NCBI GenBank assembly: GCA_003279635.1
Contig: QCHK01000005.1
Span: 49,444-113,443, forward strand
Direction: 5' to 3'
Source of the DNA: Prochlorococcus sp. AG-402-B05
Lineage (GTDB): Bacteria; Cyanobacteriota; Cyanobacteriia; PCC-6307; Cyanobiaceae
DNA length: 64,000 bases
Shown here: positions 53,639 to 63,424 of the stretch, in pieces
Layout: each line of letters opens with the position of its first letter
Numbering within the stretch: the stretch's first letter is position 1
Position numbers and translations under genes: made by a program
Notes under the pieces: generated by a model
What the model saw: only the letters and a program-made list of their open reading frames with translations
Told to the model about the DNA's origin: nothing
Databases searched by the model: none

Positions 53639-53918
53639 TTGTTTTTATGAAAAATTGATATTTGAGATTGTTTAATCTCTTTTAAACGAATTCAAATTGA
53701 GACAAAAACTGCTTATTAAGCAGTGGTTATCTATCTTTATAGCTATTCTTGATCGATGCTATAAATGAATAGCTGAAGGATCAAAAGCTGATTCATGTGT
53801 AAATAATTGTTAACACTATAATGGATTTTCTTGGAAGTTGTGTAGGTAAAATCACTTTAATCTGTATTCATCTCGTACTAATTACCAATTACCCTTAAGA
53901 AGAAATCTGGGCTGAGCG

Positions 53919-53963
53919 GTATTCCTCTTGTAGAAGAAACTGTGGTGCTGAATACTTTTTTTT
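53919..53963 (+). terminator. possible Rho-independent terminator (GTATTC...GAATAC + T8)
   Basis: 6-bp stem with long loop region followed by eight T; not downstream of an identified ORF. Confidence 0.35.
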
Positions 53964-54315
53964 AGAAGATTTATGCAAAGTTAAAATATTGCGATTAAAT
54001 TTAATATTTTCAACATTAAATAATCATGTTAATAGCCCTGTCTCCGGTAAAGCACATGTTTCCACATTTGATTGCTAAGACTTTAAAACAATAAATTATT
54101 ACTAATTAATCGCTAATAGATATCGATCATAAAATAGTAAAGCTAGAGTTTGCTTTTGTTACCTCTCAGTCTATTGATGACCAGAACTGATCAGATCAAA
54201 GATCTGATAAAAATGATGTGGGGTCAATATTAAGAGCTGAGTGAAAAAGTATAATTTTGTAAGTTTTTTTTATTTTAGTTTATATGTTAAGCAAAGTTTA
54301 TTTACGAAGAATACG

Positions 54316-54771
54316 TTATGTGTTCTTTTCGTTATTGTCTGGTTCATTCTTTTCTAAATGCTTTCTAGTTAGAAATGAATATGAAGCTTGATGTTTTTCC
54401 TTCCATTCTTTATGTTCTTTTATCTGATCTTTTAACTTTTCTAAACTCTCTTTTTCTTCTGGATAAAACCTTTCTAAGTATTCAGGACTTAAATTTATAT
54501 TACCTTCAAATTCATAAACCATTTCCTCAAATGATTCACATAAGCCAAGGATGTCTGCCATAAAATCTTCAAATTCATCAATAGTTATTTCTTGAAGAAC
54601 CTTTCTTAACTTACTTTGACTCAATTCCTCTGGCGCCCATTCTTTTTTTAAAACGTGAAGAAGATTGAGTTGGCCAATTCTATCAAGAAGATCCCACTTG
54701 GAGGCATCATCGGCTGAGTAAAAATAAGAGCCATCACCGGATTGATAAAACTTTCCTCTTTCTTTATCCAT
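54316..54771 (-). CDS. hypothetical acidic protein
   Basis: ORF with strong charged/helical composition. Confidence 0.65.
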   Translation of the reverse strand: MDKERGKFYQSGDGSYFYSADDASKWDLLDRIGQLNLLHVLKKEWAPEELSQSKLRKVLQEITIDEFEDFMADILGLCESFEEMVYEFEGNINLSPEYLERFYPEEKESLEKLKDQIKEHKEWKEKHQASYSFLTRKHLEKNEPDNNEKNT

Positions 54772-55003
54772 TTATTTATGTAATGGGATTATATATTAAA
54801 TTTTCTGTATTAGGTTTACAGTGGTAAGGCATTTGATTTAATTTCTTTATGATTAAATTTTAGTTTAGTAAGGTATAGAATTTTGACTTGGTTTATACAT
54901 TAGAATAGCATTCCATTTCACACCTTTCTATTTTTTAATTAATTTCAAGTTTATTATTTATTCAAAATATTATTCTTCTCTTCGGAGGTATTAAATATTA
55001 TTT

Positions 55004-55405
55004 TTAATCAAAGAAATCTAATGGAAAGGGACCAATTGTTTTCGATGTCAATGAATTTTCATAATGTTGACATGTAATTAATATACCTTCACCCAAGCCA
55101 AATTCATTCCTAGCGTGAATTTCACCGGTTTTTTGGTTCGCCTTTAAGAATATTGGGCCATCAGTACTAGGTAATGTGATGCATTCCATTTCCTCGTATT
55201 TAAATTTTTCTTCTATTCTTCTAACTGCATTTATTCCTCTTTTTAATGAAGGTGACATTACTCCTATGGTTATCCAATCTGATTTTTTAATAAGATGAAT
55301 GAGCTGATTTAAAAGTTTTCTTGATTGTTTTCTATTTAATTTAGGAGCAGATCTAAATTTATCAAGGTCTTCTAATCTGCAGATATCAATATTTTTTGTA
55401 GACAT
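55004..55405 (-). CDS. DUF1824 family protein
   Basis: IGVMSPSLKRGINAVRRIEEKF...ITCQHYENS. Confidence 0.7.
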   Translation of the reverse strand: MSTKNIDICRLEDLDKFRSAPKLNRKQSRKLLNQLIHLIKKSDWITIGVMSPSLKRGINAVRRIEEKFKYEEMECITLPSTDGPIFLKANQKTGEIHARNEFGLGEGILITCQHYENSLTSKTIGPFPLDFFD

Positions 55406-55638
55406 TTAGATAGTTATTTTATCTATTTTATCAGCCGGCGCATTTTTCTCTGGCATTTATCTATATGATTAAAATCTTTATATATATATGTACTTTTGCC
55501 TTTTTAGTTTTGTTTGAAAGATACTAAATATGTTTTACTATTATGACTATCAAAAAATCATCTAATGACAAACTTCTATCTATTATGATTTGTATATGCG
55601 TTCATTTGATTATATTCTCGGATTGTATTTGATTTCTA

Positions 55639-55830
55639 TTAATTAAGATTATTAGATTCTTTTATTCTTCTGGATTCATGCAATTGTTCTAACTCGTTAT
55701 AGACATCACGTAATGTTTTCTGTATGTGATCTAAATTGTCGATAGATCCAAGTGAATTCATGGCTTTTATAAGGCTTTCTTTCGCTTCAATCAAGCCTCG
55801 ACATTGAGTGCTACCCGCTTCTGAAGACAT
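55639..55830 (-). CDS. small hypothetical protein
   Basis: ORF, helical. Confidence 0.55.
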   Translation of the reverse strand: MSSEAGSTQCRGLIEAKESLIKAMNSLGSIDNLDHIQKTLRDVYNELEQLHESRRIKESNNLN

Positions 55831-55995
55831 CTTTGTATGAGTTGTTGGGATGAATTTATTATAACTTTTCTTTTAAATGAGTAATTTTCTTTTCAATTTT
55901 TTTAAACTATTATTTCTTTAACTTCACTTTAGATTTATAGACTTGACGAAGCCTGCGTTTCAAATTAAAAACAGAAAAAAGACTTTGTTTTTTTG

Positions 55996-56265
55996 ATGGC
56001 AAAATTAGAAAATCTTGAAGGTCCTATTGGTTGGCTCATAGATCCTCACAATAAATGGGCAATCAACTTTGACTTTAAAAAGCTAACTAATGATCAGAAC
56101 CCTGCAGATTTCACTATTGATATGTGGGGAGTCGTTCCAAACGGTAAACCTATGCAATTTAAAAGCAGAAGAAAGGTCACAAAACAAGAGTCATTAAAGA
56201 CCTGGAAACAATTGCTCTCATCAAATTGGGTTCAATTTGATTTTGAAATGAATAAGAGTACTTAA
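55996..56265 (+). CDS. hypothetical protein
   Basis: ORF; ATG at 55996 preferred over track TTG at 55993. Confidence 0.65.
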   Translation: MAKLENLEGPIGWLIDPHNKWAINFDFKKLTNDQNPADFTIDMWGVVPNGKPMQFKSRRKVTKQESLKTWKQLLSSNWVQFDFEMNKST

Positions 56266-56337
56266 AAGGCTTTTTAATCTAATGGGCATTCTCCTTTTTA
56301 CTAGTTATCATAAAATTATGTATTTATTATTTTAAGA

Positions 56338-56598
56338 TTGCTAAATACCTTCCATAAACTTCTCAAATTAGCCTTTATATTCGCAGCTGTAATTACTGGA
56401 TGGACTTCTGCTATTCTTTTATCCAGTACAACATTTAATATCGAGATTAAGGAATTAATAACTAAAATGTATTTCAATCAAAAGAACTTTATCTTTAATG
56501 TCAAAGATTTATCACTTTTATTAGTAAAAGATGCAAATGAGCGTTTTTCTGATAAAAAGCAAGGAATAATTCCATTAATCAATTCAAAATTAGATTAA
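56338..56598 (+). CDS. small protein with N-terminal TM helix
   Basis: ORF. Confidence 0.5.
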   Translation: MLNTFHKLLKLAFIFAAVITGWTSAILLSSTTFNIEIKELITKMYFNQKNFIFNVKDLSLLLVKDANERFSDKKQGIIPLINSKLD

Positions 56599-56603
56599 AA
56601 AAA

Positions 56604-57068
56604 TTGATAAACAAGACACTTTATCTGGCCTCTCCCTATGGCTTTTCTGAGCATTGGAGGCTCAAACTTTTACCTGAATTTGTTTCTAAATTGGAGTTTA
56701 TGGGGGCGAGTATTTTGGAACCTTTTGATCGTAATAGTCATATTGATATTTCTGCGTCTGGTTGGGCTAATAAAGTTGCTAATTCAAACTTAAATGATTT
56801 GAGGCAGGCTGATGGCTTATTTGCAATAGTTAATGGAACGCCACCTGACGAGGGAGTAATGGTTGAGCTTGGTGTCGCTATTGCTTTAGGAAAAACTATA
56901 TTCTTATTTAGAGATGATTTTCGTAAATGTTCTGATTCTAATGAATATCCCCTTAACCTAATGATTTTTCTTGGGTTGCCTTATGATTCATGGAATGACT
57001 ACTATTATTCTTCCTTGGATGAGCTAGATTGTGAAAAGAAAGCTATTTATAAATGGTTGAGAAACTAA
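56604..57068 (+). CDS. nucleoside 2-deoxyribosyltransferase family protein
   Basis: LYLASPYGFSEHWR, LRQADGLFAIVNGTPPDEGVMVELGVAIALGK. Confidence 0.85.
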   Translation: MINKTLYLASPYGFSEHWRLKLLPEFVSKLEFMGASILEPFDRNSHIDISASGWANKVANSNLNDLRQADGLFAIVNGTPPDEGVMVELGVAIALGKTIFLFRDDFRKCSDSNEYPLNLMIFLGLPYDSWNDYYYSSLDELDCEKKAIYKWLRN

Positions 57069-57174
57069 ATTTAATGTATATAATTTGTATTAATTTATTT
57101 ACTAAATTAAATTTTAATCTCTGTATTTTCATGATATCTTTTGCTAAAAAATTGTTCTAGGATTATATTTTCAA

Positions 57175-58032
57175 ATGAAGGACAATTTATTTAACGTTAC
57201 TAAAATACGCATAGAAATATCTTTTAAATCATTTGATGAACTTCGTAAAACTTTATCTTTTTATCAGAGAAATAATCTTTATAAAATTAATATACCCTGT
57301 AAAAACAGCTTGAAAAAGGATTTTCTTTTAAAGTCGATTGAAATTGCAAAAGATGAGTTTCCAAATATTGATATTGTTCCTCACTTTAGTATCCTCCATG
57401 AATTCAAAAGAAATAGGAATAATACTCAAGCTTCTTTTATTAAATTTATGCAGGCTGTTAAATATTATGGATGCAAGGAAGTACTTCTTGTTTCTGGTTC
57501 TCAAAAAAGGTCTACTTTAGACTCGATTACTGCTTTAAATATGATTAAAGACAACTCTTTGTTTTTTAATCAAGCTATTTCTATTGGCGTAGCATTTAAT
57601 CCTTATCTACCTCGCTATTTGTTTGATGAAGAGATTTTAAGATTAAAAAAGAAGCTTCAATCAGGTTTAGTTACTTCTATCTGGATTCAATTTGGTACTG
57701 ATTATAAACTTCTAAGAAGTAGGATTGAAATACTTTCTAATATGATATCCGTCACTATTAATAATAATCCTAAAATTTCAAAAATTAGTTTATATGGTAG
57801 TATTTTAATCCCTTCTAAGCAATTTCTAGCTAGATTTAAATATCGACCATGGAAAGGTGTTTATTGTTCTAATGAATTTTTAGAATCAGAGGAATTTGCT
57901 AATAAAATAATTACAAATCTATTAAAGACTTATAAATATAATGAAATCTTACCATTAATTGAGACAAATATTTCTACCGATAAACATTTGAAAAAATTAA
58001 AAAATATTCTTAATTTATCGATTGAATTTTAA
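57175..58032 (+). CDS. unknown; divergent MetF (5,10-methylenetetrahydrofolate reductase)-like TIM barrel
   Basis: DIVPHFSILHEFKRN, KEVLLVSGSQKRS, ISIGVAFNPYLP, LKKKLQSGLVTSIWIQFGTD follow MetF barrel order. Confidence 0.55.
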   Translation: MKDNLFNVTKIRIEISFKSFDELRKTLSFYQRNNLYKINIPCKNSLKKDFLLKSIEIAKDEFPNIDIVPHFSILHEFKRNRNNTQASFIKFMQAVKYYGCKEVLLVSGSQKRSTLDSITALNMIKDNSLFFNQAISIGVAFNPYLPRYLFDEEILRLKKKLQSGLVTSIWIQFGTDYKLLRSRIEILSNMISVTINNNPKISKISLYGSILIPSKQFLARFKYRPWKGVYCSNEFLESEEFANKIITNLLKTYKYNEILPLIETNISTDKHLKKLKNILNLSIEF

Positions 58033-58259
58033 TTGCTCAAAAATGTATCTAAAAAAGATTTAAACTGTAAAAAAGGATTCTATCTAAACTTTATTTTGAA
58101 CTTCATGAAGTTGTTTTGGCTAAAATAATTTTTAAATTAAAATTGTGCACAAAGTTTTAAAGTAGAATTTTTTCTATTAAAGCCGCTCATAGAATGGAAC
58201 TAATGGTTTGTAAGGATTCATTTCAATTTTTAAATATAAAAAAATTTTTCCATAAATAA

Positions 58260-58346
58260 ATGTTATTTGGCTATGAACTTATTGTAAATATTATTCTTTT
58301 TGGGCCTCTCTTCTATTCTTTTGTTGTTGGAGCAAGAGTTATTTAA
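58260..58346 (+). CDS. candidate 28-aa membrane peptide
   Basis: Manual translation MLFGYELIVNIILFGPLFYSFVVGARVI*. Confidence 0.35.
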   Translation: MLFGYELIVNIILFGPLFYSFVVGARVI

Positions 58347-58541
58347 TGGCGATCTTTTTGAAAGGTTTCTTCGCTTTTTGAATATGTATATTCTCTTATA
58401 TCTTTTGAGCCGCCTTTATCTAAGCCCTGTTTTATCTTGGTGTAACACTCTAGGCTGATATTTATAGCTTTGTCTTCGAAAGAATGTCATCTGTTCTTCG
58501 CGGTCCATGGGAAATTCCATTAATTTATTATATATGATCAT

Positions 58542-58751
58542 TTGAAAATGTTTTCATCAAGAATAAAAACACCTCAGAAGGCGATCCCTCAAGTAAATTC
58601 ATTTGCTGCGGATACTTTTTTGCTTAGAAGAGGTTCTGAAGCTACTAGGTATAAGCTTGCAGCTTTGATGATGTTTATAGCCGGCTTTGGTTTGCTAACT
58701 TTAGGTACTTGGGTTCTTAATGATTTTAAATTTTTAACTTTTACAAATTGA
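58542..58751 (+). CDS. small single-TM protein, paralogue of 23989-24183
   Basis: RYKLAALMMFIAGFGLLTLGTWVL aligns with RYVAHLMFFIGCALFSFGIWAL. Confidence 0.7.
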   Translation: MKMFSSRIKTPQKAIPQVNSFAADTFLLRRGSEATRYKLAALMMFIAGFGLLTLGTWVLNDFKFLTFTN

Positions 58752-58885
58752 ACTTTAAGCTTGCAAAATTTATTTAGAATTATTTAAAATCTTCTTGAAT
58801 TTAATTATCAAATCCCCTTTTTTATATTGTTTCAATCAAAAATTCTATCTTTAGTGTTCTAAGGTTTGTTTGTAGCAACTTTTAA

Positions 58886-59221
58886 ATGTCTAAATCTTGG
58901 GATAAATATTTTTCTCATTACTCAGATTGGGATGGTCAACATTGTTTTAATGTCAGAATTGAGCTCAAATTTGAAGAGGAATTAAAGCGGCTTGGTTATG
59001 CTGAATACGTTAAATCTAATGATATTTACCTAGAAGATAGATTCATATCTGCTAATGCTCTACCTATCAGTAAAACTTATACTAAGAGCGAAGATGAGAT
59101 TTTATTGACTTTCGATGTTCCTTACGATTGGTCTATTGATACTGATTGGGAGGATAAAGCTCTTGTTCTTCTTGGGCTAAGCGACGAATGGATTATAGAC
59201 TCATCTGTTGAAGACAAATGA
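58886..59221 (+). CDS. hypothetical protein
   Basis: ORF with coding-like composition. Confidence 0.65.
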   Translation: MSKSWDKYFSHYSDWDGQHCFNVRIELKFEEELKRLGYAEYVKSNDIYLEDRFISANALPISKTYTKSEDEILLTFDVPYDWSIDTDWEDKALVLLGLSDEWIIDSSVEDK

Positions 59222-59267
59222 AGTACTAATGTATGTTTTTTAAACTACAGAATATATTTAATTACAG

Positions 59268-59537
59268 TTATGAGTAAAAAATAAGTGCAAGACCTTTTTG
59301 AGTTAGGTAAAATTCTTTTTCTTCGCGACTTAAATCCATTGCTAATTCCTCTCCTTCTTTAATTGCTTGTTCATAAGGAGGTTTTGAAGGGGAGGAATTC
59401 CCTTTATAAATAGCTGCAATTCCTAATGGAGTTGCGTTCCATGCGAAATTAGCTGTTTCTCCAATGAGAGGCTGATTTAAAGCTTCTTCAAGAAGATTTG
59501 AAGACTTTGATTTTGGACGAATTGTTGTTGATGTCAT
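59268..59537 (-). CDS. hypothetical protein
   Basis: ORF. Confidence 0.6.
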   Translation of the reverse strand: MTSTTIRPKSKSSNLLEEALNQPLIGETANFAWNATPLGIAAIYKGNSSPSKPPYEQAIKEGEELAMDLSREEKEFYLTQKGLALIFYS

Positions 59538-59731
59538 GTTTATATTTAAGATTTCTTATAAAAAAAACTTTTTTAGTTATCCTTAGAAGAACGTATACAC
59601 TCACTTTCTAGTGCATTTTATTGTTTTATGCGTCAATTTTGTTGATCTCTGCATCCTTTAGGATTCCCAGCTTTTTTATAATTTCTTAGCTCTAGATAGA
59701 TTTTATTAAATCATTTAAAAATAAATTCTTA

Positions 59732-60127
59732 TTATTTATCTTTTATCATTTTTTGAAACAGAATAAATTGTTTAAACTGCTCAAATAACTCTTCGTTAAA
59801 ATTCTCTTTTGATTTAGATAAAATATAGTCTGAATTATAGTTGTACTTTTTTGTGTCGTAAGTTATACCTTTATCTGAGATCAATTCATCAAGATCGTTA
59901 TAGTTGAAGGATGGTTTATCTTTATTAGTTTCTTTGCTGTAAAGCCTCTTATCTATGTTTTTATTTGAATTTTTATGATCGAGGGCGACTCTCGCCATCA
60001 ATGCTTCTTCTACTAATATTCCTACCACTTTTGATTGGCTTAGCTTTTCTTTATTTGCAATTTTGGTTATCGTCTTCTGAGCATTAATTGATGGAAGATA
60101 GCCAATCCTTTTTCTTAGGGAGGGCAT
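59732..60127 (-). CDS. hypothetical protein, possible ribbon-helix-helix-like N-terminus
   Basis: KTITKIANKEKLSQSKVVGILVEEALMAR. Confidence 0.6.
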   Translation of the reverse strand: MPSLRKRIGYLPSINAQKTITKIANKEKLSQSKVVGILVEEALMARVALDHKNSNKNIDKRLYSKETNKDKPSFNYNDLDELISDKGITYDTKKYNYNSDYILSKSKENFNEELFEQFKQFILFQKMIKDK

Positions 60128-60210
60128 ACATTTACTTTTTGATGAAATTTAATTTACTTTACCTTTTGATTGAATTTCAAATATTCTATGTATTTCTTGA
60201 CCTGATAACC

Positions 60211-60387
60211 TTAAAAAATCCAATCAGCTAGCATTATTTTTGCTTTCTCCATCTCATTATTAGCCTTATGCTCATTTATCTTTTTTAGAGCAGAATATGC
60301 CATTTCTCCTTTTTCCCAATAATGAATGTGATTTATAGGGCTAAGAAGATTAGATTCACTTCCAGAATTTGTATTTTTTTTAGGCAT
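60211..60387 (-). CDS. candidate 58-aa protein, absent from ORF track
   Basis: Manual translation MPKKNTNSGSESNLLSPINHIHYWEKGEMAYSALKKINEHKANNEMEKAKIMLADWIF*. Confidence 0.5.
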   Translation of the reverse strand: MPKKNTNSGSESNLLSPINHIHYWEKGEMAYSALKKINEHKANNEMEKAKIMLADWIF

Positions 60388-60544
60388 TAGCTTATCAATA
60401 AATAGTTATTTTTTGATTTGAATTAAATAATCAACTTCAATCACAGAATAGACTATTAACGCACCTTTCTATTAAAAAATAAAAATAAAGTAAAATATAT
60501 TCTCTAGGGATTTAGCACTACTAATAATTGACTTTGAAAATATA

Positions 60545-60769
60545 TTATTTGATCTTGTGTTTCTTGTCTTCAGGAAATTCTGGTTTCTCTTTCTTTTTTC
60601 TCCTGCCGTCTGAAAGCTCTAATAAAGTTGAAAGTTGTTCATATACTGATCTGAGTGATGATAATTCAGGAAGTAAACCGTCATTCCTGAGGTCTTCGTC
60701 CATATATCTAAGCTCTTGTCTTACATAGGAGAGAATTGATTTCGCTTCATCTCTTTTTGGGCCAGCCAT
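60545..60769 (-). CDS. small charged protein, paralogue of 63691-63894
   Basis: MAGPKRDEAKSILSYVRQELRYMDEDLRNDGLLPEL...; ATG at 60769 preferred over longer track start. Confidence 0.7.
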   Translation of the reverse strand: MAGPKRDEAKSILSYVRQELRYMDEDLRNDGLLPELSSLRSVYEQLSTLLELSDGRRKKKEKPEFPEDKKHKIK

Positions 60770-60916
60770 ATTTTTTAAATTTTTTGAAAAGATACAACAA
60801 AAATGATCTGAAATAAAATTTAAACTGGGTATCAAGACAATGCGTCTCTCCTTAATATCTTTTATATTTAATCAATAATCTCTTTTGATTTTTTAAAGTT
60901 TAGTTTTGACTCAATA

Positions 60917-60957
60917 AATAAAAGTAATAAATAAATAATTTATTTATTACTTTTATT
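60917..60957. repeat. perfect AT-rich palindrome, 20-bp arms, 1-nt centre
   Basis: ATAAAAGTAATAAATAAAT-type arm and its reverse complement read directly. Confidence 0.75.
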
Positions 60958-60985
60958 AAAATATAAATTATTATAAGTTTATTCT

Positions 60986-62212
60986 TTGATGATCTCAGAT
61001 CTTGTCATTATTGGAGGTGGTGCCTCTGGCTTTATGGGGGCAATCACCGCGATTACTAATGGACTTAGATCTGTTGTAGTTCTAGAAGGTACCTCAAAAG
61101 TACTTGAAAAAGTGAGAATTAGTGGTGGTGGTAGATGTAATTTAACCAACTCATGTTTCGAGATTTCTAATTTAGTAAATAATTATCCTAGAGGAGAAAA
61201 GCAACTATTAGGGTTGTTTAATCGATTTTCTACAACTGAAGCTTTTGATTGGTTTCAGGAGAAAGGACTTAGTCTTAAAGTAGAGAAAGATGGCAGAGTA
61301 TTTCCTTGCTCTGATTCTTCTGAAGAAGTTATAAGATGTTTGATATCTGCTGCGATAAAATCTGGTGTGAAGGTATTAACTAATTCTTATGTTAAGCAAA
61401 TAAGTAAAATAGAAGGCGGCTTTAACTTATTAGTTAGAGGAAACAATTCCTTTCAAGCTAAGAATATTTTAATTTGTACTGGTGGTCATTCTAGTGGACG
61501 TCGATTAGCAAAGAGTCTTGGGCACTCAATTATTCAGCCTGTTCCATCCCTTTTTTCTTTTTCTACTTCAGATAGTTCATTAAGAGATTGTTCAGGTATT
61601 ACTTTAGATGTTCAAATCCAACTCAATGTTAACAACAAAAAATATTCTGGAAAAGGTCCTATCTTGATAACTCATAAAGGCTTTAGCGGCCCCGTCATAC
61701 TTAGGCTATCTGCATTTAGTGCTAGAAATCTATACGATAACAAATACAATGGTGAATTAAAAATAAATTGGCTTTGTATGAATGAGAATGAAGCCAGATT
61801 AAAAATTGATTTATATAAATTAGAAAATGGTAAGAAATTAGTATTTAATAATAAGCCTTTCCATAAGCTTCCAAGAAGCTTATGGAAATCTTTTCTCTTA
61901 AGCTTAAATATTGATACGCAATTGAAATGGGCGGAACTATCTAAATCAGAAAAAGAGTCTTTAATTAAATGTTTAACAATGAAAACCTACTTGATAAAGG
62001 GACGTGGCCCTTTTGGTGAGGAATTTGTAACTGCTGGAGGAGTATCACTTAAGGAAATTAATTTTAAAACGATGGAAAGTAAGATAACTAAGGGGGTATT
62101 CTTTGCTGGTGAAGTATTAGATATTGATGGTGTTACTGGTGGTTTTAATTTCCAGCATTGTTGGACTAGTGGTTGGGTAGCAGGAAAATCAATAGTTGTT
62201 GAATATTCATGA
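60986..62212 (+). CDS. NAD(P)/FAD-dependent oxidoreductase (HI0933/YhiN family)
   Basis: LVIIGGGASGFMGAITA, RISGGGRCNLTNS, FAGEVLDIDGVTGGFNFQHCWTSGW. Confidence 0.9.
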   Translation: MMISDLVIIGGGASGFMGAITAITNGLRSVVVLEGTSKVLEKVRISGGGRCNLTNSCFEISNLVNNYPRGEKQLLGLFNRFSTTEAFDWFQEKGLSLKVEKDGRVFPCSDSSEEVIRCLISAAIKSGVKVLTNSYVKQISKIEGGFNLLVRGNNSFQAKNILICTGGHSSGRRLAKSLGHSIIQPVPSLFSFSTSDSSLRDCSGITLDVQIQLNVNNKKYSGKGPILITHKGFSGPVILRLSAFSARNLYDNKYNGELKINWLCMNENEARLKIDLYKLENGKKLVFNNKPFHKLPRSLWKSFLLSLNIDTQLKWAELSKSEKESLIKCLTMKTYLIKGRGPFGEEFVTAGGVSLKEINFKTMESKITKGVFFAGEVLDIDGVTGGFNFQHCWTSGWVAGKSIVVEYS

Positions 62213-62422
62213 CTTGAAGCAATTTTTACAAATTTCTAATATTAAATTTCTTAGGAAAACTATAAATATACGTAATTTTAACCTTACCCAAGTGAAGCCA
62301 TTAGTGCTGGTATCTCAACTTCTATAAGACCAACAGCAGCTGTCGCAGTAAGTAGTGATGTTCTCTAAGTTTAATGTTTAACTTCAATTTAACCTTGGAC
62401 TTTCTTTTTGTCGCGAAAACCA

Positions 62423-62484
62423 CTAAAAAGACGAGCCTATTGGGATGAGTGTAATTACTCATCCCAATAGGCTCGTCTTTTTAG
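62423..62484. terminator. very strong hairpin, 28-bp perfect arms, 6-nt loop
   Basis: CTAAAAAGACGAGCCTATTGGGATGAGT gtaatt ACTCATCCCAATAGGCTCGTCTTTTTAG. Confidence 0.8.
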
Positions 62485-62541
62485 TTTCCACGCTTTATGC
62501 GCTTACATATCTAAAGTTCAGTTCAATTGTTCTAGGTTAAA

Positions 62542-63099
62542 TTGCTTAATTCGATCTTCTATAAATCAGTATTTAAAGATTTTGCTTTTTTGATTTTGAG
62601 AGTATTTACAGGAGCACTTTTAATCCACCATGGATTTGAAAAGCTAAATGACATCAACAATTTTGCTGATGCTTTTGTACGTCCTCTTCATTTGCCATTT
62701 CCAGTCACCCTCTCATACATTGCGGCTGGATCTGAGATAGGTGGTAGTTGGTTATTGATACTTGGTCTTGGTACCAGATTAGGAGCATGTGCAATTCTAG
62801 GGACTATGAGTGTAGCTATCTATCACGCAATCGTTACTTCAGGTTTCAATATTTATCTATTAGAGCTCTTAGCGCTTTATTTTAGTTCTGCTTTTTCAAT
62901 TATTTTGTTGGGACCTGGTATGTTCTCTGCTGACTACCTAATTAAAGAGATTTTTAAATCCAATCCTAATTTTATTTTTTCAATTTTTACTCATCAACAA
63001 ACAAGTAAAACTGAATCATTTTCAAAAAGAGAATCATCTAAATCTGTAAAACAAAAGAAATCATTTGATTTTCCCTTTACTAACTTCTTATCTTCTTGA
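62542..63099 (+). CDS. DoxX family membrane protein
   Basis: LRVFTGALLIHHGFEKLNDI, YIAAGSEIGGSWLLILGLGTRLGA. Confidence 0.85.
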   Translation: MLNSIFYKSVFKDFAFLILRVFTGALLIHHGFEKLNDINNFADAFVRPLHLPFPVTLSYIAAGSEIGGSWLLILGLGTRLGACAILGTMSVAIYHAIVTSGFNIYLLELLALYFSSAFSIILLGPGMFSADYLIKEIFKSNPNFIFSIFTHQQTSKTESFSKRESSKSVKQKKSFDFPFTNFLSS

Positions 63100-63424
63100 C
63101 CAAATTATGATTATTTTTACCAGTATCTTTTTTCTTCATTGATAAGTAGAACCACATCCAAGTAGGTAAAGTAATAAAAAAACCAATTAATATGATATAA
63201 CTTTTTGTTGTGTCCCAAGCAGATTTATCACAATCATCCTTAATTTTAATTGAAGGACTTACTTTACTATTTAGGTTCCTACAAATATTTAACCCGTGAA
63301 TACTAAGCGTTCCATATGTTATTGCTGTTGGAACCGTAGCAAGTGATATTGCGAGTATTAAATTGCCTAGCCTCAGATTGAGGTCTTTTCTTTTTTGTAG
63401 ATCCATATATATATTTTTATCCAA
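63080..63424 (-). CDS. hypothetical membrane protein
   Basis: ORF with two TM segments; overlaps DoxX 3' end by 20 nt. Confidence 0.65.
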   Translation of the reverse strand: MDKNIYMDLQKRKDLNLRLGNLILAISLATVPTAITYGTLSIHGLNICRNLNSKVSPSIKIKDDCDKSAWDTTKSYIILIGFFITLPTWMWFYLSMKKKDTGKNNHNLVKKIRS

